Source: Metallumcola ferriviriculae
GTDB lineage: Bacteria; Bacillota; JADQBR01
DNA length: 64,000 nt
NCBI RefSeq assembly: GCF_035573695.1
Contig: NZ_CP121694.1
Location: 2,890,501 to 2,954,500, forward strand
Direction: 5' to 3'
The notes beneath the pieces are model-generated. The model made no database searches, was not told the DNA's origin, and was given only the letters and a program-made list of their open reading frames with translations. The position numbers and the translations under genes are program-made. The first letter of the stretch is position 1. Each line of letters starts with the position of its first letter. Positions 18,445 through 27,531 of this stretch are shown piece by piece.

Positions 18445-19206
18445 TTACCCTTCTACCACAGGATTAACCAAGCTGCCAATCCCATCAATTTCCACGGTCA
18501 CTTGGTCCCCGGGCCGTATCGGTCCAATACCGCTGGGCGTACCGGTCAAAATCACATCTCCGGGATGAAGTGTCATCACTGCTGATAAGTAACTGACCAG
18601 GTCAAGAGGAGAGAAAATCATCTGATTAGTGTTGGCCTGCTGCTTCACCTCGCCGTTAAGCAGCAGCCTAACCATCAAGTTGTCAGGGTTAGCGTCCGTG
18701 TCAATTACCGGGCCCAGCGGACAAAAGGTATCAAAGGACTTACTGATGGTCCATTGCCCATCCTTGGGCTGCAAATCCCGCGCAGTGACATCATTGCCGC
18801 AGGTGTAACCCAGAACGAATTGATGGGCATCCTGTCGAGCGATATTTTTAGCGGTTTTGCGGATAACCACTGCCAATTCCGCCTCATAATCCACCCTTCT
18901 GCTGATAGGGGGGCAGACAATATCTTGGCAGCTGCCTACAACACTGGTAGAAGGTTTCATGAAGATTACCGGTTTATCAGGCAGCTCAATCTTGACCTCC
19001 TGGGCGTGGTCCCGATAATTAAGACCGACACATAATACTTTACTGGGTTCACAGGGTGAAAGCAGCATTAAATCTTCCAACGCATAGGATTTTGTCTCCC
19101 GCTGATAGGAATTAAATGGCGAACCCTTGACAGGGGTGACAACCCCATCAGACTCCAGTCCATATTTTACCCGTTCCCCTTCCAAAAAACGCAGCCATCG
19201 CATCAT
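18445..19206 (-). CDS. Fumarylacetoacetate hydrolase family protein
   Basis: A 253-residue FAH-fold protein, a family of divalent-metal-dependent hydrolases, decarboxylases and isomerases acting on 2-oxo acids. The N-terminal cap (1-50) is followed by VLCVGLNYRDHAQEV (near 58-72). Metal-binding acidic residues are likely in RRVDYEAELAVVIRK (near 106-120, ExE) and GNDVTARDLQ (near 138). The glycine-rich end DVILTGTPSGIGPIRPGDQV (near 217-236) is the family signature. No catabolic partner gene is near, so the substrate is unknown. AAAGGATG precedes the ATG. Confidence 0.92.
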   Translation of the reverse strand: MMRWLRFLEGERVKYGLESDGVVTPVKGSPFNSYQRETKSYALEDLMLLSPCEPSKVLCVGLNYRDHAQEVKIELPDKPVIFMKPSTSVVGSCQDIVCPPISRRVDYEAELAVVIRKTAKNIARQDAHQFVLGYTCGNDVTARDLQPKDGQWTISKSFDTFCPLGPVIDTDANPDNLMVRLLLNGEVKQQANTNQMIFSPLDLVSYLSAVMTLHPGDVILTGTPSGIGPIRPGDQVTVEIDGIGSLVNPVVEG

Positions 19207-19316
19207 TTCATCATCCTTTCAGCATTTAATTGACGCCCATTCACCACCCACTTTTTGAGATGGGAGTCCACCGGGCATGTTTTAATAGCGTGTTCCTCTT
19301 TAACAGATTATATGGC

Positions 19317-19352
19317 AAAGCCACTGCTATCCGCACAGGTAACAGTGGCTTT
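19317..19352 (-). terminator. Terminator downstream of ilvC
   Basis: A perfect 10-bp stem (AAAGCCACTG and CAGTGGCTTT) around a 16-nt loop, 25 bp after the ilvC stop. The T-tail on the minus strand is short (TTTGCC). Confidence 0.65.
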
Positions 19353-19376
19353 ATTAGCTAATTTTGGCTTTCTTGC

Positions 19377-20372
19377 TTACTTCTTTTTCAACCAGGGCAT
19401 CATTTCTCTTAACTTGCTACCCACCTTCTCCAGCAGATGCTCATCATCTTTACGCGTGAGGGCATTGAACTGGGGACGGTTTGCCTGGTTTTCCAAAATC
19501 CACTCTTTTGCAAACTGACCATCCTGTATTTCCGCTAGGATTTTTGCCATTTCCGCCTTAACATCGGCATTGATTAACCGGGGACCCCGGGTGATATCAC
19601 CGTACTGAGCCGTATCACTGATGGAATAGCGCATCTGGCCTAAACCGCCTTCATACATTAAATCTACAATTAATTTCAATTCATGCAGACATTCAAAGTA
19701 GGCAATTTCCGGCTGGTATCCAGCCTCCACCAGGGTTTCAAAACCGGCTTTTACTAGGGCAGTGGCACCGCCGCACAGGACGGCCTGCTCACCGAATAGG
19801 TCTGTCTCGGTCTCTTCCTGGAAAGTAGTCTCAATCACACCGGCACGGGTACAACCAATGCCTTTAGAGTAGGCTAAGGCCAAATCCATCGCTTTGCCGC
19901 TGGCATTTTGGTAAACCGCGACTAAACCGGGAACACCGGCGCCATTTTCGTACATGCGGCGCACCAAATGGCCCGGACTCTTTGGTGCAGCCATAAAGAC
20001 GTCCACATCTTTCGGCGGTACTATCTGATTAAAGTGAATGTTAAAGCCGTGGGAAAATACCAAAGCGTTACCTGGTTCAAGATTTGGCTCCACATCGGTT
20101 TTGTAAACTTTACCCTGTGCTTCATCAGGCAATAAAATCTGCACTACCTGAGCCATTTTAGCGGCTTCAGCAACGGTTACTACCTTCAATCCATCGTCTT
20201 CGGCTTGGGTCCAGGACTTACTACCTTCCCGTAAACCCACAACAACATCCAAGCCGCTATCTTTTAAGTTCTGTGCCTGAGCGTGGCCCTGACTGCCGTA
20301 ACCCAGTACAGCGATAGTTTTACCCTGTAGTAAACTTAAATTTGCATCATCATCATAAAACATCTTGGCCAT
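19377..20372 (-). CDS. ilvC: Ketol-acid reductoisomerase
   Basis: NADPH-dependent isomeroreductase of branched-chain amino acid synthesis. The product has 331 residues, the class I length. The Rossmann motif is [17 protein letters not shown] (near 19-35), with REGSKSW (near 47), a Ser-containing loop suggesting NADPH. Metal-binding residues fall in [22 protein letters not shown] (near 189) and in the [20 protein letters not shown] segment (near 230-250). ATG 20372 is chosen for its GGGAGG site 7 bp upstream; an in-frame upstream start would add MGGIS. No ilvB, ilvN or ilvD is in the window. It is preceded by a sigma-H-like promoter and followed by a hairpin terminator, so it appears to be a single-gene transcript. 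Confidence 0.97.
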   Translation of the reverse strand: MAKMFYDDDANLSLLQGKTIAVLGYGSQGHAQAQNLKDSGLDVVVGLREGSKSWTQAEDDGLKVVTVAEAAKMAQVVQILLPDEAQGKVYKTDVEPNLEPGNALVFSHGFNIHFNQIVPPKDVDVFMAAPKSPGHLVRRMYENGAGVPGLVAVYQNASGKAMDLALAYSKGIGCTRAGVIETTFQEETETDLFGEQAVLCGGATALVKAGFETLVEAGYQPEIAYFECLHELKLIVDLMYEGGLGQMRYSISDTAQYGDITRGPRLINADVKAEMAKILAEIQDGQFAKEWILENQANRPQFNALTRKDDEHLLEKVGSKLREMMPWLKKK

Positions 20373-20425
20373 ACTTATGCCTCCCATTTAATTTGTAAAA
20401 TTTATCCGAGGATATTCTATTTCAT

Positions 20426-20450
20426 ATTCTAAAGAATTATGAAAATTCCT
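20426..20450 (-). promoter_or_regulatory. Sigma-H-like promoter upstream of ilvC
   Basis: On the minus strand AGGAATT (20444-20450), an 11-bp spacer and TTAGAAT (20426-20432). This fits the sigma-H pattern (AGGAwww, 11-12 bp, GAAT) known from Bacillus. The same layout recurs at 48358-48382. Confidence 0.45.
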
Positions 20451-20502
20451 GCCGAAAATTCCAAAAAATTTTTCGCTGAATATTCTGGCCCAGAAATATC
20501 CT

Positions 20503-20640
20503 TTAAAACACCTTTGTTTTTCCACAAATAACGAGTGTGGCATCAGGTGCATTAATCAGTCCCAGTACTTGAATAATTGTTTGAGGCAGCACAGGCAGGT
20601 GATTCACCTCATCCCTTAATTCTGTGAAACCGATTGGCAT
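20503..20640 (-). pseudogene. Truncated HDOD-domain remnant (45 codons)
   Basis: An ATG at 20640, with GGGGG seven bases upstream, opens 45 codons reading LRDEVNHLPVLPQTIIQVL then GLINAPDATL before a few unrelated residues and a stop. The segment matches the very start of HDOD domains (LPxLPxxxxxLLxLxxxPDxxL), which are normally about 200 residues long. It is thus either a remnant of a signalling protein or a very small protein using the same helix. It sits between cobO and ilvC, on the same strand as both, and the sigma-H-like ilvC promoter begins about 50 bp after its stop. Confidence 0.45.
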
Positions 20641-20703
20641 CGGACATCCCCCTATCCCATAAAGACTTTTGCGGCAGTTATTTTGCTCTATATCTTACAA
20701 CTT

Positions 20704-21237
20704 TTAGAATTCTATCCCCTCTCGGCTGCCGATGCCACTATGATAAGGATGCTTTAACTCCAACATCTCCGTCACCAGTTCAGCACGCTCTATCAGTTTT
20801 TTCGGCGCGTTGCGCCCGGTTAGAACAACCTCTGTGAGGTCAGGCTTAAGCTGCAGCAGTTCTTCCACTTCCGCAAGAGTAACCAACTCAAACCAAAGAG
20901 CATTATTAATTTCGTCCAATATCAGGATGTCCACTGCCGGATCAATCAACCAGTTTCGTGCCTGAGCCATGGCCTGCCTGGCTAAGGCAATATCCTCCTC
21001 AGCAGCCTCGCCTTTCTTATTAAAGCCCTTCTTGCCAAAAGAACGGCACTGAATTTCAGGCTCTAGCCTCCTAAAAGCCGCATTCTCGCCGTAATCACCA
21101 GTCTTCATAAACTGGACAATTCGAATATTATAGCCATGCCCCGCCGCGCGCAGTGCCAAACCAAAAGCGGCGGTACTCTTCCCTTTGGCATTACCGGTAT
21201 ATATTTGAATTAAGCCCTGCTCCAAATGTTTCCCCAT
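20704..21237 (-). CDS. cobO: Cob(I)yrinic acid a,c-diamide adenosyltransferase
   Basis: ATP:corrinoid adenosyltransferase of the CobA/CobO/BtuR family, which adds the 5'-deoxyadenosyl ligand to corrinoids. The 177-residue product has the family P-loop IYTGNAKGKSTAAFGLALRA (residues 12-31). It also has RIVQFMKTGDYGE (near 39), the DILILDEINNAL Walker B-like segment (near 104) and VVLTGRNAPKKLIERAELVTEM (near 136). AGGGGG lies 7 bp before the ATG. It is 35-160 kb-independent evidence that the cell handles corrinoids, which is relevant to the surface system at 55-64 kb. No other cobalamin synthesis gene is adjacent. Confidence 0.95.
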   Translation of the reverse strand: MGKHLEQGLIQIYTGNAKGKSTAAFGLALRAAGHGYNIRIVQFMKTGDYGENAAFRRLEPEIQCRSFGKKGFNKKGEAAEEDIALARQAMAQARNWLIDPAVDILILDEINNALWFELVTLAEVEELLQLKPDLTEVVLTGRNAPKKLIERAELVTEMLELKHPYHSGIGSREGIEF

Positions 21238-21260
21238 AGAAAAACCCCCTGATGAAAATC

Positions 21261-21279
21261 CCCGGCAGCAATTGCCGGG
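21261..21279 (-). terminator. Small hairpin between the zinc-ribbon gene and cobO
   Basis: CCCGGCA and TGCCGGG enclose a 5-nt loop; on the minus strand the stem is followed by GATTTTC. It lies 24 bp before the cobO ATG and could be a weak terminator of the upstream gene or a leader hairpin. Confidence 0.4.
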
Positions 21280-21381
21280 AATAATTATATTCGTATAGGT
21301 TTTCGTTATGTGTCGGATATTTCCTGCCCAGATAATGCGCTTGGTGAAAAAATCGCAATATTATGTCATCATTAAAGGACT

Positions 21382-21621
21382 TTAAGGCCACTGCAAGTTA
21401 GCAGACCCGCAGTGGTGACAGGTGTCAAAATAACCTTCCGGCCGCTGGAACGCTTCTTGGGCTACTTCGTAAGCAGCGCCCATATTTTCTACATGCTTCA
21501 CTTGTCCTTCACTAAAGCTTGCCACTAATCCGGAATAAGGGCCATTAGCCCAGGGAGCACCATTAGGAATGGCACTTGAAGAAAACGTGGTATCATTGCC
21601 ACAATCCATACATCGAGGCAT
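21382..21621 (-). CDS. Small zinc-ribbon-like protein
   Basis: A 79-residue protein with two Cys pairs: CMDCGN (residues 4-9) and CHHCGS (near 68-73), a typical split zinc ribbon. The intervening 60 residues are unremarkable and contain no recognisable enzyme motif. GGAGC precedes the ATG, and the gene begins 5 bp after the stop of the upstream general-stress-like gene, so the two are likely co-transcribed. Function unknown; family not recognised. Confidence 0.7.
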   Translation of the reverse strand: MPRCMDCGNDTTFSSSAIPNGAPWANGPYSGLVASFSEGQVKHVENMGAAYEVAQEAFQRPEGYFDTCHHCGSANLQWP

Positions 21622-21626
21622 AGCAA

Positions 21627-22112
21627 TCAGCTCCTTTTACCCCATTTATTCTTATTCTTGCTCCACTTTGTCACTTTATGGCCACCCATTTGTTCCATCA
21701 GGTTAGCGGTTTCACTGGCCTTGTCATTATTGGTCTCAATTACGGCAAGGATTTTCCCTCGCTTAACCTCTTCCTGATATACCTTGGCACGAGAAGCAGC
21801 AACACCATAGTAAGTTAGTATATCGCTGATATTTTTATCTCCCTGACCGATGGCCCCGGCAAAAGGACCGCCTGCGGTCACCCGGCCAACACCAGGAATG
21901 TCGATATCATCTATCTGTACCAACCACCCCTCCAATGCATCAATACCTGGCACAGCTACTTCAGCGGCAGTTTCCATATCCTCAAGACGTTTTCGGGGAG
22001 TTATCAACGAAATTTGGTTATTAGCCAGTTCTTTTTCGTTTAATGCTTTCACCAAATCCACTGCCTGCCGGCTACCGTTAAACAGTGCCACGATGGTACG
22101 ACGAATACTCAG
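21627..22112 (-). CDS. General stress protein-like (YflT-type) domain protein
   Basis: About 161 residues. The start of the fold, RRTIVALFNGSRQAVDLVKALNEK, and the later NDKASETANLMEQMGGHKV near the C-terminus match small domains of the YflT / general stress protein 17M kind, here in two alpha-beta halves joined by a Gly-rich centre (GVGRVTAGGPFAGAIG). A start at CTG 22112 is proposed because AAGGAGG lies 8 bp upstream. GTG 22118 is too near that site, and the ATG at 22166 would add 18 residues unlike the family. Role unknown; probably cytoplasmic. The C-terminus is Lys-rich. Confidence 0.65.
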   Translation of the reverse strand: MSIRRTIVALFNGSRQAVDLVKALNEKELANNQISLITPRKRLEDMETAAEVAVPGIDALEGWLVQIDDIDIPGVGRVTAGGPFAGAIGQGDKNISDILTYYGVAASRAKVYQEEVKRGKILAVIETNNDKASETANLMEQMGGHKVTKWSKNKNKWGKRS

Positions 22113-22283
22113 ACTCACCACCTCCTTACCATTAGTCAGTATTAGCTTGAAGCCCGGCGAAGACAATTATTCAACAATCTGTAAATTTGCCTTCACTGTG
22201 ATAAAATAATGATAAGTTATATCGTTTACATGTTAGAAGATGGTCAGATAACTAGCTAGAAATCTATCAATGAGGTGATTACC

Positions 22284-22988
22284 TTGGAACGCTTGCAAAA
22301 ATTGATGGCCCACGCAGGCATTGCATCTCGGCGTGAAAGTGAAAAAATGATAGAAGACGGACGGGTGAAGGTGAACGGTAAGGTAATTCGGGAAATGGGG
22401 TTTAAGACGGACCCGGACAAAGATGTGATTGAGGTAGATAATCAGATAGTCTCGGTCGGTGAAGAGAAGGTCTATCTACTGCTGTACAAGCCTAAGGGAT
22501 ATTTGAGCACCACTGATGACCCCCGGGGACGGCGTACCGTGATGGATTTGGTGGATGTACCCCAGCGGATATATCCGGTTGGCAGACTGGATTATGATAC
22601 TGAAGGTCTCCTCATTCTCACCAATGACGGTGAACTAACCTACAAATTCACTCACCCCAGTCATGAAGTAAACAAAGTATATCATGCCCTAGTCAAGGGC
22701 GATCCAACTCAGCAGACATTAGCAACGCTGCGCCGCGGGGTGTTACTAGAGGACGGTCCCACCGCCCACGCTCAGGTCAAACAGCTAAAAAAAATACAGG
22801 GCAATACCCTGTTGGAGATAATCATCCATGAAGGCCGCAACCGTCAAGTAAGACGAATGTGCAAAGCAGTTGGGCACCCGGTACTTGACTTAAAACGGGT
22901 AGCAATTGGTGACCTTACCCTGAGTAATCTGGTACCGGGCCAATACCTGCATATAAGTAAAGATCGTTTGGAAAGGGCCGCACATTAG
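22284..22988 (+). CDS. rluB: 23S/16S rRNA pseudouridine synthase, RluB/RsuA family
   Basis: A 234-residue RsuA-type pseudouridine synthase. Residues 1-58 are an S4 RNA-binding domain (RLQKLMAHAGIASRRESEKMI...GRVKVNGKVI). The catalytic domain carries YPVGRLDYDTEGLLILTNDG (near 97-116), with the catalytic Asp in GRLDYDTEG, and ends with EGRNRQVRRMCKAVGHPVLDLKR (near 187-209). TTG 22284 is taken as the start because GAGG is 8 bp upstream; GTG 22275 is the alternative. Usually found after scpB in Clostridia, here it stands alone on the plus strand and converges, 8 bp apart, on the paaK-like gene. Confidence 0.95.
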   Translation: MERLQKLMAHAGIASRRESEKMIEDGRVKVNGKVIREMGFKTDPDKDVIEVDNQIVSVGEEKVYLLLYKPKGYLSTTDDPRGRRTVMDLVDVPQRIYPVGRLDYDTEGLLILTNDGELTYKFTHPSHEVNKVYHALVKGDPTQQTLATLRRGVLLEDGPTAHAQVKQLKKIQGNTLLEIIIHEGRNRQVRRMCKAVGHPVLDLKRVAIGDLTLSNLVPGQYLHISKDRLERAAH

Positions 22989-22996
22989 TCAAATAC

Positions 22997-24190
22997 CTAG
23001 TCCCAAAAGCGGGTGTCTTTGAACCGGGGTTCTTGGCGATTTATGGTATCTTTCGTTACCAGATCCACTTCTACACCAAGCCGGAGACGCTCCCTGAGTT
23101 TGTTTGCGATAAAAGCAGCCATAGTACTTTTGGGTACTGTCCCTCTGGTTTCAATGCGAAGGATTAACTTATCTTTATAATCTTCTCTGGTAACCAGTGC
23201 CTGATAATAATCCACATCTGTAATCTCGTTCAGCGCCCGGTCCAACTGGGAAGGGTGAACAAATAACCCACGCACCTTAACAGCATCTCCCACCCGGCCA
23301 ATAATTTCTTTGATACGTTTACCGCCGCGGCCGCAAGTACAGGCGTCGTCAGTAAGTATCCCCATGTCACCGGTACCAAACCGAAGCAGGGGATAAGTAG
23401 TATTTAGTAAGGTCACCACTATTTCCCCGGGTTCCCCTAGTGCTACTTTGTGCCCAGAATTAGGGTCTACAACTTCCAAAATAAGTCCTTCATTAATATG
23501 CATCCCTGAATGGGCAGAGCATTCATAGGCCACACAACCCAAATCAGCGGTACCATAAGACTGGTAAGTATCTATCCCTCTTTGCTCCAGTTCATGGCGT
23601 AAAGACCCTGGCAGCGGCTCTGCCGTCACCAATGCCTTATCAATGTTATGTGAGTCGGCAAAATTCAGTCCCTGGTCCTCAGCGTCTTTAATCAAGGCCA
23701 TCAGGTAACTGGGCAGCCCGACGAAACCCGATACCTCAATCTGCTGGATCATGGTGAGCTGCAGCTCTTTATTTCCGGTACCAGCGGGAATGACAGTGCA
23801 TCCTAGAGCACGAAGCCCGGAATCAAACATAAAGCCCGCAGGTGTAAGATGGTAAGAGAAGGTATTGATTACCCGTTCAGCGGCAGTAAATCCTGCTGCC
23901 TTTAATGCCGGGACCCACCGCCAAAAATCCTGATCCTGGCCCTCGGGGTCATATATCGGCCCGGGAGAAGCATAGATCCTCGCTAAAGCATCAGGATTGA
24001 CACCCAGCCAGCCGCCAAAAGGCAGATCTGCAGCCTGACCTGATATCAAGGATTCCTTGCTTGTAACCGGGATGCCATCCAAGTCAGCTTCACAGGTTAC
24101 GCTGCCCGGCGCAACTCCCACACCATCCATGATTTGTCTAATTCTCGGTGAATTGGCATAACCATATTGAATAAACTCAACCAGTTCCAC
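22997..24190 (-). CDS. Phenylacetate-CoA ligase family (PaaK-like) AMP-forming ligase
   Basis: A 397-residue adenylate-forming enzyme of the PaaK/coenzyme F390 synthetase group, somewhat shorter than the usual 430. Visible features are DGIPVTSKESLI near the N-terminus, the substrate region FSYHLTPAGFMFDSGLRALG (near 115-134) and YQSYGTADLGCVAYEC (near 208), corresponding to the A5 motif. RFGTGDMGIL (near 260) then has the ATP-ribose Asp, and CTCGRGGKRIKEIIGRVGD (near 275-293) follows. The usual A3-type phosphate loop is weak: at that place it reads ASPGPIYDPEGQD. It starts with GTG one base past livF and is the last gene of the importer operon, suggesting CoA activation of an imported carboxylic acid. 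Confidence 0.85.
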   Translation of the reverse strand: MELVEFIQYGYANSPRIRQIMDGVGVAPGSVTCEADLDGIPVTSKESLISGQAADLPFGGWLGVNPDALARIYASPGPIYDPEGQDQDFWRWVPALKAAGFTAAERVINTFSYHLTPAGFMFDSGLRALGCTVIPAGTGNKELQLTMIQQIEVSGFVGLPSYLMALIKDAEDQGLNFADSHNIDKALVTAEPLPGSLRHELEQRGIDTYQSYGTADLGCVAYECSAHSGMHINEGLILEVVDPNSGHKVALGEPGEIVVTLLNTTYPLLRFGTGDMGILTDDACTCGRGGKRIKEIIGRVGDAVKVRGLFVHPSQLDRALNEITDVDYYQALVTREDYKDKLILRIETRGTVPKSTMAAFIANKLRERLRLGVEVDLVTKDTINRQEPRFKDTRFWD

Positions 24191-24982
24191 CTATAACCAC
24201 CTCTTCCTGCGCTTATAATGCTTTACGTCGCGGTAGCTTTTACGCCCACCAATTTCTGTCAGACCCAGATAGAACTCTTGGACATCTTCGTTCTTCTTCA
24301 ACTTATCCTCCGTACCTTCCATCACTATTCTACCGCTTTCCATGATGTAACCATAATGCGCTATGGATAGGGCAATGTTGGCATTTTGCTCCACCAACAA
24401 AATGGTAGTTCCTTCATTCTCATTAATACGTCGAATGATGTCAAATATTTCTCGCACCAAAAGCGGTGCCAGGCCCAAGGATGGCTCATCTAACAGCATC
24501 AATTGGGGACGGGCCATCAGTGCGCGGCCAATGGCCAGCATTTGCTGTTCTCCCCCGGATAGGTAACCGGCAACACGCGATTTGAGCTGTTTCAGTTTGG
24601 GGAAATACTCATACACCAACTGAAGGTCATTCTTTGCACCACCCTTGTCTTTCCTGGTGAATGCGCCGGCAATCAGGTTCTCCTCTACAGTCAAGTGTTC
24701 AAATACCCGTCTACCTTCCATCACTTGGAAGATGCCTTCCCGAACTATTTTATCCGGTTCCATACCGTGAATGTCCTTATCATGAAACTGGATATTACCG
24801 TCGGTGACCTCCCCGTCTTCTCCCGCCAACAGCCCGGAAATTGCCTTAAGTGTGGTCGTCTTTCCCGCACCGTTACTACCCAGTAAGGCAACAATTTGAC
24901 CCTGGGGCACTTTTAAAGACAGGCCCTTCAATACGAGAATTATTTTATCATACATTACTTCAATGTTATTAAGAGCTAACAT
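24191..24982 (-). CDS. livF: Branched-chain-type ABC transporter ATP-binding protein LivF
   Basis: A 263-residue cytoplasmic ATPase of the HAAT-type ABC importers. Walker A is LGSNGAGKTTTLKAISGL (near 36), the signature YLSGGEQQMLAIGRALM (near 140) and Walker B PQLMLLDEPSLGLAP (near 160). GGGGAGG precedes ATG 24982; an in-frame ATG at 25039 would add 19 residues. The C-terminus has an extra basic tail (YRDVKHYKRRKRWL) beyond normal LivF. It lies between the binding protein gene and the paaK-like gene. Confidence 0.94.
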   Translation of the reverse strand: MLALNNIEVMYDKIILVLKGLSLKVPQGQIVALLGSNGAGKTTTLKAISGLLAGEDGEVTDGNIQFHDKDIHGMEPDKIVREGIFQVMEGRRVFEHLTVEENLIAGAFTRKDKGGAKNDLQLVYEYFPKLKQLKSRVAGYLSGGEQQMLAIGRALMARPQLMLLDEPSLGLAPLLVREIFDIIRRINENEGTTILLVEQNANIALSIAHYGYIMESGRIVMEGTEDKLKKNEDVQEFYLGLTEIGGRKSYRDVKHYKRRKRWL

Positions 24983-25054
24983 GCCTTCACCTCCCCGATT
25001 AAAACAGCGGCGGGAAGTGAGAGGTAAAAACACTCTCACTCATGCCGCTAACTA

Positions 25055-26302
25055 TTATTTGTAACCAATCCAATCTGTAATAGGTGTCCATTGTCCATCC
25101 GTCACTTGATAAAGTTTAACCTTACTGCTGCCGCGATGACTGTCAGCAGAAAAACTTACCGGTGCGGCTAGGTCGCCGGAGCTAAATTCATTCATACTTT
25201 CCAATCCCTTTTTAATATTTTCACCGGTAACGTCATCACCGGCTCGCTTCATACCTTCCATCATTACCATAGCAGAAAACCAACCCTGAATATGCTTTTG
25301 GTTCAACTCATCCAGGCTCTTACCCGTTAAAGCAAATCCTTCTTCAACATCTTTCATTCCTGCAACATCTTCATATGGGAAGGCGAAGGGAATTACCCCA
25401 ATATAACCTTCAGCAGCATCACCCATCAGCTTGAGAGAAATTTCATCCGCCGTCCAATTCAGACCGAAGAATTTGGTATCAAGACCAAGTTTCTTTGCAT
25501 CCTTTAAGATGGTAGCGGTAGCGTTTGACGTTTCCTGGATGATAGCATAGTTGGCGCCGGCCTTATCCATGTTCAAAAGCTGGGATGTGGCATCCAGTGC
25601 CTTTAAATCAACTACCTCCTTATCCACAATCTCTACGCCAATTTCCTTGGCAAATGCCTCAGCATCAGCGATGGGGGATTTACCAAATCCGGTATCGTTA
25701 TATATTAAAGCTACCTTTGGTTGTTCCTCTTGGGCATTGTCCTTGATGTATTTAAGAATAACTCTGGCCTGATCTGAATAAGAAGCAGCAACCATGAAGT
25801 TATAAGGGTGATCAGCCACCGTCAGTAGAGTTTCGGACAAAGATCCGGAAATATAGGGGATTTTATCCTTGCTGATAAAGGGTACCATTGCTTCGGTATC
25901 ACCGGTTCCCCAACCCAGGATGGCAGGAGCTTTCTGTTGGTAGACCAGCTTTTTATAAGCCTCAACTGCCTGAGGAATCTTATACGCATAGTCAATACCT
26001 TCTAAATCTATCTGTCGACCGTTAACGCCGCCATTTTCATTTAACCATTTCACATAGGCTGTGGCTCCCTCAGCATAGGGTGCGCCCACATCACCGGTTC
26101 CACCTGTAATATCGAAAATACCGCCCAGTTTAATCGGTTCTGTATTCTCTTCCTTTGCAGGTTCCTCTTGTTTAGGAGTTGACTTTTCCTGGTCACCTTT
26201 ATCGGCGGATTCAGTGGTACTTCCGCCACCGCATCCGGCCACCAAACCAATCACCAGCAGCAGAGATAGAATAACAGCAGCAAACCGCAATCTTATGGAC
26301 AT
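25055..26302 (-). CDS. livK: Branched-chain-type ABC transporter substrate-binding lipoprotein
   Basis: A 415-residue periplasmic-binding-protein-fold lipoprotein. The signal peptide (1-23) ends in the lipobox LVAGC (Cys24), so it is anchored in the membrane. A charged linker to about residue 55 leads into the type I binding fold, beginning IKLGGIFDITGGTGDVGAPYAEG. The Leu/Ile/Val-binding family includes amino acid, amide, urea and aromatic acid binders; the ligand cannot be read from sequence. AGGAGG precedes the ATG. Because two acyl-CoA ligases share the operon, a carboxylic acid ligand is inferred. Confidence 0.93.
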   Translation of the reverse strand: MSIRLRFAAVILSLLLVIGLVAGCGGGSTTESADKGDQEKSTPKQEEPAKEENTEPIKLGGIFDITGGTGDVGAPYAEGATAYVKWLNENGGVNGRQIDLEGIDYAYKIPQAVEAYKKLVYQQKAPAILGWGTGDTEAMVPFISKDKIPYISGSLSETLLTVADHPYNFMVAASYSDQARVILKYIKDNAQEEQPKVALIYNDTGFGKSPIADAEAFAKEIGVEIVDKEVVDLKALDATSQLLNMDKAGANYAIIQETSNATATILKDAKKLGLDTKFFGLNWTADEISLKLMGDAAEGYIGVIPFAFPYEDVAGMKDVEEGFALTGKSLDELNQKHIQGWFSAMVMMEGMKRAGDDVTGENIKKGLESMNEFSSGDLAAPVSFSADSHRGSSKVKLYQVTDGQWTPITDWIGYK

Positions 26303-26460
26303 TTTTTTTCCTCCTTTTAGGTAGTTACTGGATGTGTAAACTTAATCTTTAGTAGTTTCACATCTCCTGGCAAAATCGACTTCTTGTGAGGTTAATAGTT
26401 GCCACCCCTTGCCCGGCCTCCCCCCCTTTAACAGACGATTTGTATCCTTCCGCATAAGCA

Positions 26461-27528
26461 TCAATAAGAAAATGGCCACAACTTAAAGTAATCTTTAATA
26501 TTCTGCCATATTCTGGCCAGCCCCTCGGGCTCGTATATCAGAAAGACTACAATGGTGGTGCCAAAAACCGCCTCCTTCAGCCCAAGAATAATGGTTTCAA
26601 TATTGGGAAAGTAAGTGGAAAACAATCCGGCAATTTCCCGCAGCACGATAGGCAGCAGGGTGATAAACACCGCACCATAAATGGATCCCATCACACTTCC
26701 CAAACCGCCGATAATCACCATGGCCAGATATTGAATGGAAACTGCAATGGTAAAATGCTCAGGACTGATAATACGCAAATAATGTCCCCAGAGGGCTCCG
26801 GCCACACCTACATAAAACGAACTGAGAGCAAAAGCCATAATTTTATACTTAAATAAGTTTATCCCCATCACTTCCGCTGCCAAGTCCCGGTCCCGAACGG
26901 CCACAAAGGCCCGGCCTACCCGGCTTCGAAACAGATTGAAGGCAAACATGGCAGCAATGATACACACCACCAGCACCAAGTAATAGTAACTCACGTCATT
27001 ATCCAAGGTGAAACCGAATAACTGAGGTGCAGGCAAAAACATCCCATGAACACCGTTGGTTACTCCATCCCAATGAGCAATGACAAATTCAATAATTACC
27101 TGGGCCGCTAAAGTGGCAATAGCCAAGTAAAGCCCTTTTAATCGAAGAGATGGAATGCCAAATATTGCTCCTACCGCTGCAGTAATCACCCCGGCAGCAG
27201 GCAATGCAATCCAAAATGGCAGTCCCATTTTGGCGGTAATAAAGCCGGCGGCATAAGCACCCACCCCTAAAAATGCTCCATGACCAATGGATATTTGTCC
27301 GGTAAAGCCGGTAAGAATGTTTAGCCCAAGAGACCCGATAATTGCTATACCTACCAGATTAGCGATGCTGACTAGATATGTGCCGGCATACACGGGAAGA
27401 AGAAACAATAACAGCATGATTGCCGCTACCCGCAGTTTCGCCAACATGGGATAATGAAAAGCCATGTCATCGCGGTAGTTGGTAGTGAAAACTCCGCTTT
27501 CCATAACGAATGGATTTCGTAACCGCAT
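26461..27528 (-). CDS. livM: Branched-chain-type ABC transporter permease LivM
   Basis: A 355-residue inner-membrane permease with about ten transmembrane helices after an N-terminal cytoplasmic stretch of 30 residues. The LivM signature GAFLGVGAYAAGFITAKMGLPFW is near 84-106, and the cytoplasmic EAA-like loop AVRDRDLAAEVMGINLFKYKIMAFALSSF is near 210-238. It forms the translocation pore with LivH, encoded 3 bp upstream. A gap of 158 bp to livK (26303-26460) contains no other gene. Confidence 0.95.
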   Translation of the reverse strand: MRLRNPFVMESGVFTTNYRDDMAFHYPMLAKLRVAAIMLLLFLLPVYAGTYLVSIANLVGIAIIGSLGLNILTGFTGQISIGHGAFLGVGAYAAGFITAKMGLPFWIALPAAGVITAAVGAIFGIPSLRLKGLYLAIATLAAQVIIEFVIAHWDGVTNGVHGMFLPAPQLFGFTLDNDVSYYYLVLVVCIIAAMFAFNLFRSRVGRAFVAVRDRDLAAEVMGINLFKYKIMAFALSSFYVGVAGALWGHYLRIISPEHFTIAVSIQYLAMVIIGGLGSVMGSIYGAVFITLLPIVLREIAGLFSTYFPNIETIILGLKEAVFGTTIVVFLIYEPEGLARIWQNIKDYFKLWPFSY

Positions 27529-27531
27529 ATT

